Of a DNA stretch of 5,187 bases, positions 1 through 5,155 are shown one piece after another. This DNA comes from Syntrophaceae bacterium UBA2192 (GTDB taxonomy: Bacteria > Desulfobacterota > Syntrophia > Syntrophales > UBA2192). The position numbers and the translations under genes are program-made. Positions within the stretch are counted from its first letter, which is position 1, and every line of letters begins with the position of its first letter. The notes under the pieces were generated by a model, which worked only from the letters and a program-made list of their open reading frames with translations, did not search any database and was not told where the DNA came from. Where the stretch lies: the NCBI GenBank assembly GCA_002327315.1, contig DCVI01000180.1, positions 707 through 5,893 of the forward strand, given 5' to 3'.

Positions 1-255
1 GGAGCTTCCCAACCGCTACGCGGCAGTGACTGGTTAATGAGTTGACTGGTTGATTAGGGAAGAGCCGCTGCGCGGCGTCGCCGCTCTCGGCAGGGAATCG
101 GGCTTCGGGAAAGACGAGCCACAAGCCGCAAGCCGCAAGCAACAAGGCAACGCCGCGGGGCGGCGGGGGACGGCCGCTTTCGCGGCAGTGACCGGTGGCC
201 AGTGGTCAGTGCCCAGTGGGGGAAAAGACAAAAAGACATAAAGCCACAAGCCGCA
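1..255. repeat. Non-coding mosaic of short tandem repeats and GC palindromes
   Basis: No convincing gene lies here; the stretch is built of repeat modules. Seen directly: an 8-nt array based on GACTGGTT (28-55); four palindromes of the form CCGC-N3/4-GCGG (13-23, 64-76, 152-164, 173-186); a 7-nt array AATCGGG/CTTCGGG (96-109); a 7-nt array of AAGCCRC units (117-147); a 7-nt array GTGGCCA/GTGGTCA/GTGCCCA (195-219); and two more AAGCCRC units (241-255) ending at the stop codon of the neighbouring minus-strand ATPase gene. The same modules recur inside the exosortase gene, so this is a dispersed family and not local slippage alone. Open frames crossing it on both strands are low-complexity and have no recognisable protein. 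The palindromes could fold as short hairpins in RNA downstream of the ATPase gene, but there is no U-tract of an ordinary terminator. Confidence 0.85.
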
Positions 256-256
256 A

Positions 257-1519
257 TCAACCGATAAAGAGGCGGCGGGAGGGTACGGCCCAGATGGAAG
301 GTTCGGCGATTTTGCGGATTTCATTTCCCCGGTAGATGATGAGACCGCCCCGCCATTGGCTCCCCAGACCGGCCGCCACATCCCGCAGAGGCCGTAAATC
401 CGAGCCCGTGACCGTATCGCGGGACTTGATCTCCATGCCGATGATGCCCTGCTGCGTTTCCAGAAGCAAATCAACCTCGAGGCCCGAACGGGTTCTGTAG
501 AAGTAGAGCTCGCCTGCCCGCTGCACCGTTTTCATCCACTTGAAGAATTCGCCGACAACGAAAGTCTCGTAAAGATCGCCCGTCGGTGCGCCGCTGAACC
601 CGGTCAGCTGCCGGAGAATCCCCATATCCACCCAGTAAAGCTTGGGCGTTTTGATCACGGAGCTGGTGATATTTCGGTGATAGGGTTGAAGCAGAATGCT
701 CTGGTAGGAGATGCGGAGATATTCCAGGTATCTCCTTGCCGTATCGACACTGACGCCGGCATCCCTGGCAAGCTCGGAGTACTGAAGAAGCTTTCCGGAA
801 CGCAGGGCGGAAAGTCTTTGGAACTTTCGAAAGGGTTCGAGGTCATCGAGCCGGGCAAGATCGGACAGATCCCGTTCCAGGTAGGTGTATTCATAGTCTC
901 GCAACCACTTCCAGCGTTCCTCTTCGGGCAGATGAAGAAGTGCGGGCATACCGCCCCACTGAAGAAGATAGCTCTCGGCCCCGCGCTGCCTGCTGTCCTG
1001 GTCATCCAGGAGGATTCCGGGCACGGAGCTCAAAACGGCATCGACAGGCTTGTCCGTGAAAAGCTCATCGACAAGCGGTGTGGCCATATCCCTGGCCTCT
1101 CCCCCGTGGTAGATCTCACTGGTCATCAGGGGCCAGAGTTCGTAGAGAGCGATGCGTCCGGCAAGCGTTTCACGGATCTTTTTTAGAAGGAGGATCTGGC
1201 TGGAGCCGGTCAACACGCAGAAAGAGACAGTTCCTGCATCAAAGGAATATTTTACCTTCTCAAACACAACAGGCGCCTTCTGGGCCTCGTCAATGACGGC
1301 GTTGCCTACATCCCTGCCCCAGGAAGATGATGAAATCTCTTTCAGCGCATCCCGGTTTTCAGGCGCGTCGAGATTGATGTAGCGAAGATCGGGGTAGGCA
1401 GATTTTGAAAGCGTAGTTTTGCCGGTCTGACGTGCTCCCGTGAGCAGGACAACCCGTTTGGCCGTACTCTTGGGCAAGTATAGCTCTAAAACCCTCTTTA
1501 CATGCAAATTATCGCTCAT
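257..1519 (-). CDS. AAA_14 / DUF4143 family ATP-binding protein
   Basis: A 420-residue protein with the standard layout of the AAA_14-DUF4143 family. The N-terminal P-loop ATPase shows Walker A GARQTGKTT (residues 28-36), Walker B AVIDEAQ (74-80) and a sensor-1-like TGSSQ (103-107). The middle part (about 200-300) contains a winged-helix-like stretch with LLQYSELARDAGVS. The C-terminal DUF4143 part ends in a PD-(D/E)XK-like pattern: EVDLLLE around D350, then GMEIK with E363 and K365. Length is normal and no key motif is missing, so it looks intact. The family is common and patchily distributed in bacteria and archaea, its cellular role is not established, and nuclease activity is only suggested by the C-terminal pattern. 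The ATG at 1519 has no Shine-Dalgarno sequence; a possible promoter lies so close that the mRNA may be leaderless. A TTG 14 codons downstream is a weaker alternative start. The gene is divergent from the exosortase gene and is a single-gene unit. Confidence 0.93.
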   Translation of the reverse strand: MSDNLHVKRVLELYLPKSTAKRVVLLTGARQTGKTTLSKSAYPDLRYINLDAPENRDALKEISSSSWGRDVGNAVIDEAQKAPVVFEKVKYSFDAGTVSFCVLTGSSQILLLKKIRETLAGRIALYELWPLMTSEIYHGGEARDMATPLVDELFTDKPVDAVLSSVPGILLDDQDSRQRGAESYLLQWGGMPALLHLPEEERWKWLRDYEYTYLERDLSDLARLDDLEPFRKFQRLSALRSGKLLQYSELARDAGVSVDTARRYLEYLRISYQSILLQPYHRNITSSVIKTPKLYWVDMGILRQLTGFSGAPTGDLYETFVVGEFFKWMKTVQRAGELYFYRTRSGLEVDLLLETQQGIIGMEIKSRDTVTGSDLRPLRDVAAGLGSQWRGGLIIYRGNEIRKIAEPSIWAVPSRRLFIG

Positions 1520-1527
1520 GGTCGTAA

Positions 1528-1556
1528 TATATACAGGTTATTTTGCGATCTTGCAA
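1528..1556 (-). promoter_or_regulatory. Candidate sigma70-type promoter of the DUF4143 ATPase gene
   Basis: Read on the minus strand, TTGCAA (1551-1556) is followed after 17 nt by TATATA (1528-1533), close to the TTGACA-17-TATAAT consensus. Transcription would start about at 1521, only a base or two before the ATG at 1519, giving a leaderless or nearly leaderless message. This agrees with the absence of a ribosome binding site. The -35 hexamer lies within the 8-bp palindrome CTTGCAAG (1550-1557). The call rests on hexamer matches and spacing only. Confidence 0.45.
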
Positions 1557-1568
1557 GCAGTATTTCAG

Positions 1569-1604
1569 GCCGCGGAGCGGCAGGGAATTAGGAATTGGGT
1601 ATTA
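1569..1604. repeat. Palindrome plus heptad array in the divergent intergenic gap
   Basis: A perfect GCCGC-GGA-GCGGC palindrome (1569-1581) is followed by three 7-nt units GGAATTA, GGAATTG, GGTATTA (1584-1604). The palindrome matches the copy at 3007-3019 exactly, and the heptads resemble the GGGTATT array at 2623-2650. It lies between the divergent ATPase and exosortase genes, within the presumed upstream region of the latter. I see no good -10/-35 pair for the exosortase gene here. Confidence 0.8.
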
Positions 1605-1641
1605 ACGATTGGCAGGGGAAGCATAAGACAGTGCGTGTGGT

Positions 1642-3972
1642 GTGACAGCAACGACTCTAATAGTTAAGTTATTCAATCATCTCTGTAAGCATTCAGGGCG
1701 ATATCTTTTTTCTCTTCTTATTGCGTTTCTGATATTTGGTCTATGGCCTTTTAATTTTAACGAAAAGAACGACGCAGTCATCAGTCCCTCAGGCGGGTTG
1801 GAGATCGCCCGGCATGGAACGACTTATACGTCTTTGCCTCCAGGTAAGCTTCAGGATCTGAAACAGTTTGCGATCCATATTGACCTTGTTACATCGTCAG
1901 ATGGTCTGAACGCGTTTGAGAAAATATTCAGTTATGCCGTCAACCAGGAGGAAATGAATTTCCTCCTGGGGCAGTGGAAGGATGCTTTTATCCCGGTACT
2001 CCGCACGGAACAGAAATTACAGGGGATCAAAATCGGGATCAAGGAGGCCCTGAAAAAGGACGAAAGGACGCAATTCCTGATCAACTACGACGGCAGGCGG
2101 CTGTTCTTGTACCAGGATGGGATCAGCAAGAACTACCGGGAGGTAGGCCCTCTGTCTTTCAGCAACTGGAACAGGACGTATCCATTGGTGGTGGGTACGG
2201 ATTCTCATGGAAGGTCGCAGTGGAAGGGCGTCCTTCATGAGATAGCAGTGTTTGACATAGCAATGACGCCTGAAGAGGTTCAGAGGTTCAAGGGTTCAGG
2301 GGTTCAAGGGAAAGAAGAGCCACTAGCCGCAAGCCACAAGCCTCAAGGCAGAACCATTGAACATAAAAGGCCATTAATTCATTACGTGTTTAAACAAGAA
2401 AATACGTATGAGACGGAGTTCAGGGGAGGGAAGGCGCTGGGAGTCAGGGATCTGGGGAAGGGGGAGGCGGCGGATCTGGTGATGCCGGAGCAATTCGCAC
2501 CTTATCAAAGAGTGTATCTCGGTTGGGACCCTGATTGGATGAAGAATAGATCGGATTGGCTGGATCTGGCGGTGAATATACTGGGGTTTATACCCTTTGG
2601 GGCTCTGCTCTTCGTGCAGAGTGGGAAATGGGTATTGGGTATTGGGAAAAAGCCGCAAGCCACAAGCCACAAGCCGCAAGGCAATGCCGTGGAGCGGCAG
2701 GGATTCGGGCTTCAGGCTTCGGGCATCGGGATAGAAAACGGGAATCGGGCTTCGGGCTTCCGGCTTCGGGACAACAACGGAGAAGGCATAGACAAGACGA
2801 GGCTTGCATACATAGTGATTCTGACGGTTGTGGTGGGGTTTGTGGTTAGCTTTGCGATTGAATGGCTGCAGGCTTATCTGCCGTCGAGGGATTCGAGTAT
2901 GAGGGATCTCATAACAAATGGGCTTGGTACCTTCATCGGTGCGATTGTGGCAGCGTATCTTTTAAAGCGTGCCAGAGGAAGTGGTCAGTGGACAGTGGCC
3001 AGTGATGCCGCGGAGCGGCATAGGAAGAAGGGCATCGGGCTTCAGGATTCGGGAATCGGGATAAGAGAATGCGAAAAAAAAGGTGATCGCTTGAGATTGA
3101 TTGAAAATATTTTGGGTGAATCGGCGGCCGGAAAGATTGATTTGAAGAGGGGCTTGCTATTCGTTGCTGTCGTGGCGGGGTTGATGCTGTATGGGCCGGT
3201 CCGGGAGTACCTGTACTGGACCTATAAAAGCGCCTACTACACGCACGTTGTCCTCATCCCGTTTGTGTTCGCCTACCTCGTCTTCACACGGCGACGGGAG
3301 ATTTTTGAGGACGTCGGCTATGCGTTTGCGCAGGGAGGCGCCGTTGCGGGCCTGGGCCTGCTCCTGCTCGCCGCGGCGGCGGCGCTGGCACCCGGATGGA
3401 GCAAGAATGACGCCTGCGCGCTTGTCGCGTGCGCGACGGTGCTTGTCGTCATTGGTTCCTTTATCGCGCTGTTCGGTTTGCGGGCATTCCGGTCGGCCCG
3501 GTTTGCGCTGCTATTCCTGGCCTTCATGGTCCCGCTGCCGACGGTTGTGGAGTATTGGGTCATCCGGGTCCTGCAACTTGGCTCGGCGGAATTCGTGGCA
3601 TTTCTTTTCCCGTTCACGGGCATGCCGGTGCTGCGAGACGTCTGTGTTTTCCATCTTCCGGGGATCAGCATCGAGGTGGCGCCCCAGTGCAGCGGCATCC
3701 GCTCGAGCCTTGCCCTGGTGATTACGTGCGTCTTGGCCGGCCACATGTTCCTCAAGACGACCTGGAAGAAGATCTTGCTGGTGCTGTTGGTACTGCCCGT
3801 CACCATGCTCAAGAACGGGATCCGGATCGTCACCCTTTCCGTGCTGGCCGTGTACGTGGACAGGGGATTCCTGGAGAGCTCCCTGCACAGGGATGGGGGG
3901 ATTGTGTTCTTCATTCTTGCGCTATGCCTCATGGCACCGATCCTCCTTCTGCTGCGCAGGTCGGAGAAGTGA
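1642..3972 (+). CDS. VanZ-LamG-exosortase fusion protein
   Basis: A 776-residue membrane protein. A first membrane segment (about 21-37, ending LWPFNF) matches the first helix of LamG-containing VanZ proteins. A LamG/concanavalin-like beta-rich region follows (about 46-225, with FLINYDGRRLFLYQDG and VLHEIAVFDIAMTPEEV typical of such folds). VanZ then resumes with NILGFIPFG (312-320), a helix at 387-403, and EWLQAYLPSRDSSMRDLITN (407-426) ahead of a last helix. Residues about 502-776 form a complete exosortase: YYTHVVLIP near the start, CSGIRSSLA with candidate nucleophile C683, NGIR with R728 and LHRDGG with H749, the family's Cys-Arg-His set, among several hydrophobic helices. Exosortases act in the inner membrane, recognising PEP-CTERM-type tails and usually accompanying exopolysaccharide genes; no substrate gene is visible here. 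Three repeat blocks (about residues 212-236, 328-377 and 447-473) are read through in frame. The GTG at 1642 is the only start before the upstream stop at 1624 and has no clear Shine-Dalgarno. Base composition rises sharply from the N- to the C-terminal part. Confidence 0.9.
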   Translation: MTATTLIVKLFNHLCKHSGRYLFSLLIAFLIFGLWPFNFNEKNDAVISPSGGLEIARHGTTYTSLPPGKLQDLKQFAIHIDLVTSSDGLNAFEKIFSYAVNQEEMNFLLGQWKDAFIPVLRTEQKLQGIKIGIKEALKKDERTQFLINYDGRRLFLYQDGISKNYREVGPLSFSNWNRTYPLVVGTDSHGRSQWKGVLHEIAVFDIAMTPEEVQRFKGSGVQGKEEPLAASHKPQGRTIEHKRPLIHYVFKQENTYETEFRGGKALGVRDLGKGEAADLVMPEQFAPYQRVYLGWDPDWMKNRSDWLDLAVNILGFIPFGALLFVQSGKWVLGIGKKPQATSHKPQGNAVERQGFGLQASGIGIENGNRASGFRLRDNNGEGIDKTRLAYIVILTVVVGFVVSFAIEWLQAYLPSRDSSMRDLITNGLGTFIGAIVAAYLLKRARGSGQWTVASDAAERHRKKGIGLQDSGIGIRECEKKGDRLRLIENILGESAAGKIDLKRGLLFVAVVAGLMLYGPVREYLYWTYKSAYYTHVVLIPFVFAYLVFTRRREIFEDVGYAFAQGGAVAGLGLLLLAAAAALAPGWSKNDACALVACATVLVVIGSFIALFGLRAFRSARFALLFLAFMVPLPTVVEYWVIRVLQLGSAEFVAFLFPFTGMPVLRDVCVFHLPGISIEVAPQCSGIRSSLALVITCVLAGHMFLKTTWKKILLVLLVLPVTMLKNGIRIVTLSVLAVYVDRGFLESSLHRDGGIVFFILALCLMAPILLLLRRSEK
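2275..2348. repeat. In-frame repeat block 1 (8-nt GGTTCA array and AAGCCRC heptads)
   Basis: Four 8-nt units of the type (G/A)RGGTTCA run from 2275 to 2306 and trail off at 2310. Then four 7-nt units follow: GAGCCAC, TAGCCGC, AAGCCAC, AAGCCTC (2317-2344). They are translated as part of the fusion protein, about residues 212-236, giving a polar stretch that includes AASHKPQG. The block lies just after the LamG-like domain. The 8-nt array partly overlaps what may be the domain's last helix (EEVQRFK), so its left border is uncertain. Confidence 0.75.
2623..2770. repeat. In-frame repeat block 2 (four heptad arrays around a palindrome)
   Basis: Modules in order: GGGAAAT/GGGTATT/GGGTATT/GGGAAAA (2623-2650); AAGCCGC, AAGCCAC, AAGCCAC, AAGCCGC (2650-2677); the linker AAGGCAAT; the palindrome GCCGT-GGA-GCGGC (2686-2698); ATTCGGG, CTTCAGG, CTTCGGG, CATCGGG (2703-2730); and AATCGGG, CTTCGGG, CTTCCGG, CTTCGGG (2743-2770). 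The order AAGCCRC array, AAGGCAAY, palindrome also occurs at 117-164. Translation inserts about 50 polar, Gly-rich residues (328-377) between the second and third VanZ membrane helices, a place where VanZ proteins normally have a short loop. Confidence 0.85.
2981..3060. repeat. In-frame repeat block 3 at the VanZ-exosortase junction
   Basis: Three units GTGGTCA, GTGGACA, GTGGCCA (2981-3001) are followed by the palindrome GCCGC-GGA-GCGGC (3007-3019) and four heptads CATCGGG, CTTCAGG, ATTCGGG, AATCGGG (3033-3060). The 3' part closely matches 2703-2733, and the 5' part matches 195-208. The block encodes residues about 447-473 and sits between the last VanZ helix and the start of the exosortase domain, acting as the linker of the fusion. 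Confidence 0.85.
3080..3093 (+). promoter_or_regulatory. Possible internal ribosome binding site and TTG start for the exosortase part
   Basis: AAGGTG (3080-3085) stands 5 nt before an in-frame TTG (3091, residue 484 of the fusion). Starting here would give a 293-residue protein that is almost exactly a stand-alone exosortase. The signal follows repeat block 3 directly and may be a relic of a formerly separate gene or a working second start. TTG starts and six-base matches are common by chance, so support is weak. Confidence 0.25.
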
Positions 3973-4050
3973 GGGAAGTGTGCCGCGTAGCGGCAGTGGA
4001 AGAAGTGAAGGAAGTGAGAGAAGAGAAGAAGTAGTAGAAGAAAAAGAAAA
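3965..4050. repeat. Purine-rich degenerate repeat tract with palindrome
   Basis: Loose GAAGTGAG-type units (for example 3966-3980 and 4000-4017) surround the palindrome GCCGC-GTA-GCGGC (3982-3994). The first unit supplies the last codons and TGA stop of the exosortase fusion (SEK-stop), so the repeat reaches into the gene end. The rest fills the gap to the next start codon and is almost pure A/G from 3996 on. The hairpin has no T-tract and would be a poor intrinsic terminator. Confidence 0.65.
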
Positions 4051-4054
4051 AAGA

Positions 4055-4429
4055 ATGAATCCGGCAAAGAGATATAAAGATCTTCTGGTATGGCAGAAGG
4101 CCGACGAGCTCGCTTATCGAATATACAGTTTTCCGCATAAATATGCTTACGACTTGACAAATCAGTTGAGAAGGTCGGCCCTGTCAATACCGACGAATCT
4201 TGCCGAGGGCAGTGCCAGCCCGCATACGAAAGAATTGCTCCAGTTCATCAATATAGCGAACAGGTCACTCAGCGAAACCTAATATCTTTTGGAATTTGCC
4301 GGCAAGCTAGGGTTGATAAAGACCGACGAGATACAACAACTCGATGGATTATGTGATGAGATATCGAGGATGCTCAGGACACTGACCATCTCAATCAAGA
4401 AGAGGAAAGCCGACAGCCGCAGTAATTAG
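4055..4429 (+). pseudogene. Four-helix-bundle protein (23S rRNA IVS family), interrupted by a TAA codon
   Basis: The reading frame from the ATG at 4055 gives a typical member of the small four-helix-bundle family first found in 23S rRNA intervening sequences: YKDLLVWQKADELAYRIY, then QLRRSALSIPTNLAEGSA, then LLQFINIANRSLSET. A TAA at 4280-4282 (codon 76) stops it. The same frame continues with YLLEFAGKLGLI and the expected last helix to a TAG at 4427-4429. The whole frame spans 124 codons before the TAG, the normal family length. The family usually has Glu or another polar residue where the stop sits (SL.E.EY), so a single substitution such as GAA to TAA explains the break; no frameshift is needed. 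The family is thought to be structural or dimerising, with no settled function. Upstream is only the purine-rich repeat tract, with no distinct Shine-Dalgarno. A truncated 75-residue product could still be made but lacks the last helix. Confidence 0.85.
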
Positions 4430-4471
4430 TCTATTATCATCTCGACGATTCAAAACACATCCACACAAACG

Positions 4472-4846
4472 CTAAATCCCTTCATCGAAGGCGGGGCCGA
4501 TAGCCGTGACCTCGAGGACGGCATGATGGATTCTCTTCATCAGCACGTGATCAAGGGTGGCGAGCGGCCCGGAAGTGAGTCGTCGATTGTCTATTGCTCG
4601 AATCTGGTCAATGAGAAGATCGGAATCCCTTGCGAGCTTTTCACGTGCCTTGACCCGGACGCGAAGCGGTTCCGCGTCGTCGATGAGATTTGTCGTGAGC
4701 GGGATGACGATCGTGGATGGATGCCCTGCGTCGAGAAGAGCCTGGTCCTGAAGTATGAGAACGGGGCGGGTCTTACCGGGCTCCGTCCCTTTCTGCGGGT
4801 TGAGATTTGCCAGCCAGATTGTTCCGCGCTCAGTTCCCTGGGTCAT
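4472..4846 (-). CDS. MazF/PemK-family toxin (predicted mRNA endoribonuclease)
   Basis: A 124-residue protein with the MazF/PemK fold signature: RGTIWLANLNPQKGTEPGKT at the N-terminus, RPVLIL, VIPLTTN, and DLLIDQIRAID in the second half. Family members cut mRNA at short specific sequences. The residues matching the catalytic Arg and Thr of characterised MazF proteins would be R27 (KTRPV) and T51 or T52 (PLTTN); all are present, so it looks active. The ATG at 4846 is preferred over the one at 4870 because GAGG (4853-4856) stands 6 nt before it and the protein then begins at the usual place before the first strand. This start overlaps the end of the antitoxin gene by 17 nt, a typical coupled toxin-antitoxin arrangement. 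Cleavage specificity cannot be read from the sequence. Confidence 0.93.
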   Translation of the reverse strand: MTQGTERGTIWLANLNPQKGTEPGKTRPVLILQDQALLDAGHPSTIVIPLTTNLIDDAEPLRVRVKAREKLARDSDLLIDQIRAIDNRRLTSGPLATLDHVLMKRIHHAVLEVTAIGPAFDEGI

Positions 4847-5066
4847 GTTCCACCTCGCTGAACTCCGCATTCACCTGCATGCTCTCTTTTCGGACCCGGT
4901 TGCTGAGTTTCATGATGCGGGTACGTCTCTTGTCCTCGCTTACCTTGCGATTCATTGCCAGTATTGCCCGGCGAAGGTACTCCGTGCGGGGAACATTGAG
5001 TTCCCTGGCGATCTTGTCCACCTCGCTGAGAACGTCGTCCTGAATCCGGATGGAAATAGTAGTCAT
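4830..5066 (-). CDS. Ribbon-helix-helix antitoxin of the MazEF-like pair
   Basis: A 78-residue protein starting MTTISIRIQDDVLSEVDKI, a classic ribbon-helix-helix (CopG/Arc/MetJ-type) N-terminus: a beta strand at about 2-8, helix A at about 10-22, the turn NVPRTEY, and helix B at about 26-40. The charged C-terminal half (about 42-78) is the expected toxin-binding tail. It lies directly upstream of, and overlaps, the MazF toxin gene, so it should neutralise the toxin and, with it, repress their shared promoter. The start is well fixed: GGAGG (5076-5080) stands 9 nt before the ATG. Its DNA-binding type differs from E. coli MazE, which has an AbrB-like fold; RHH antitoxins paired with MazF toxins are common elsewhere. 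Confidence 0.92.
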   Translation of the reverse strand: MTTISIRIQDDVLSEVDKIARELNVPRTEYLRRAILAMNRKVSEDKRRTRIMKLSNRVRKESMQVNAEFSEVEHDPGN

Positions 5067-5096
5067 GTCTGTATTCCTCCACGTATTTCTTTATGT

Positions 5097-5125
5097 AATA
5101 TATATTGTAATGCGGAATGTGTCAA
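5097..5125 (-). promoter_or_regulatory. Strong sigma70-type promoter of the toxin-antitoxin operon, with possible operator
   Basis: On the minus strand, a perfect TTGACA (5120-5125) is followed after exactly 17 nt by TATATT (5097-5102), one mismatch from consensus. Transcription would start near 5090 and give a leader of about 24 nt with the GGAGG ribosome binding site. The -10 region lies in the perfect palindrome AATATATATT (5097-5106), within a longer imperfect TGTAATAT/ATATTGTA inverted repeat (5094-5109). That is a plausible operator for the RHH antitoxin, since binding there would block RNA polymerase. The operator part is inference. Confidence 0.75.
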
Positions 5126-5134
5126 CTTAAAAGA

Positions 5135-5155
5135 GAGGGACGAGGGACCAGGGGG
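5135..5155. repeat. Short GAGGGAC heptad array
   Basis: Two exact GAGGGAC units (5135-5148) are followed by a decayed CAGGGGG unit. The 7-nt period is the same as in the other arrays, with a different unit sequence. It lies just upstream of the toxin-antitoxin promoter, again at a gene border. Confidence 0.6.

Noticed and set aside
1..255. CRISPR array
   Set aside because: The units are 7-8 nt and contiguous, without unique spacers of constant length.
34..474. Minus-strand 146-codon open frame across the left repeat region and the end of the ATPase gene
   Set aside because: It is low-complexity translation of repeats, then a shadow of the DUF4143 gene in another frame; no domain is recognisable.
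677..1186. Plus-strand 169-codon open frame
   Set aside because: It is antisense to the well-supported ATPase gene and has no family resemblance.
3429..4034. Plus-strand 201-codon frame inside the exosortase gene
   Set aside because: It is a shifted frame of the exosortase coding region, where the catalytic motifs fix the true frame.
3318..4187. Minus-strand 289-codon open frame
   Set aside because: It is antisense to the exosortase domain, crosses the purine-rich tract as poly-Phe/Leu, and is explained by the high GC of the sense gene.
4479..4491. CCTTC-ATC-GAAGG hairpin as a terminator
   Set aside because: It lies within the toxin coding region near its stop codon, is only 5 bp long and has no following T-tract on either strand.
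4847..4870. Longer toxin with start at 4870
   Set aside because: The ATG at 4846 has a GAGG 6 nt upstream and matches the family's usual N-terminus; the 8 extra residues merely read antitoxin codons in another frame.
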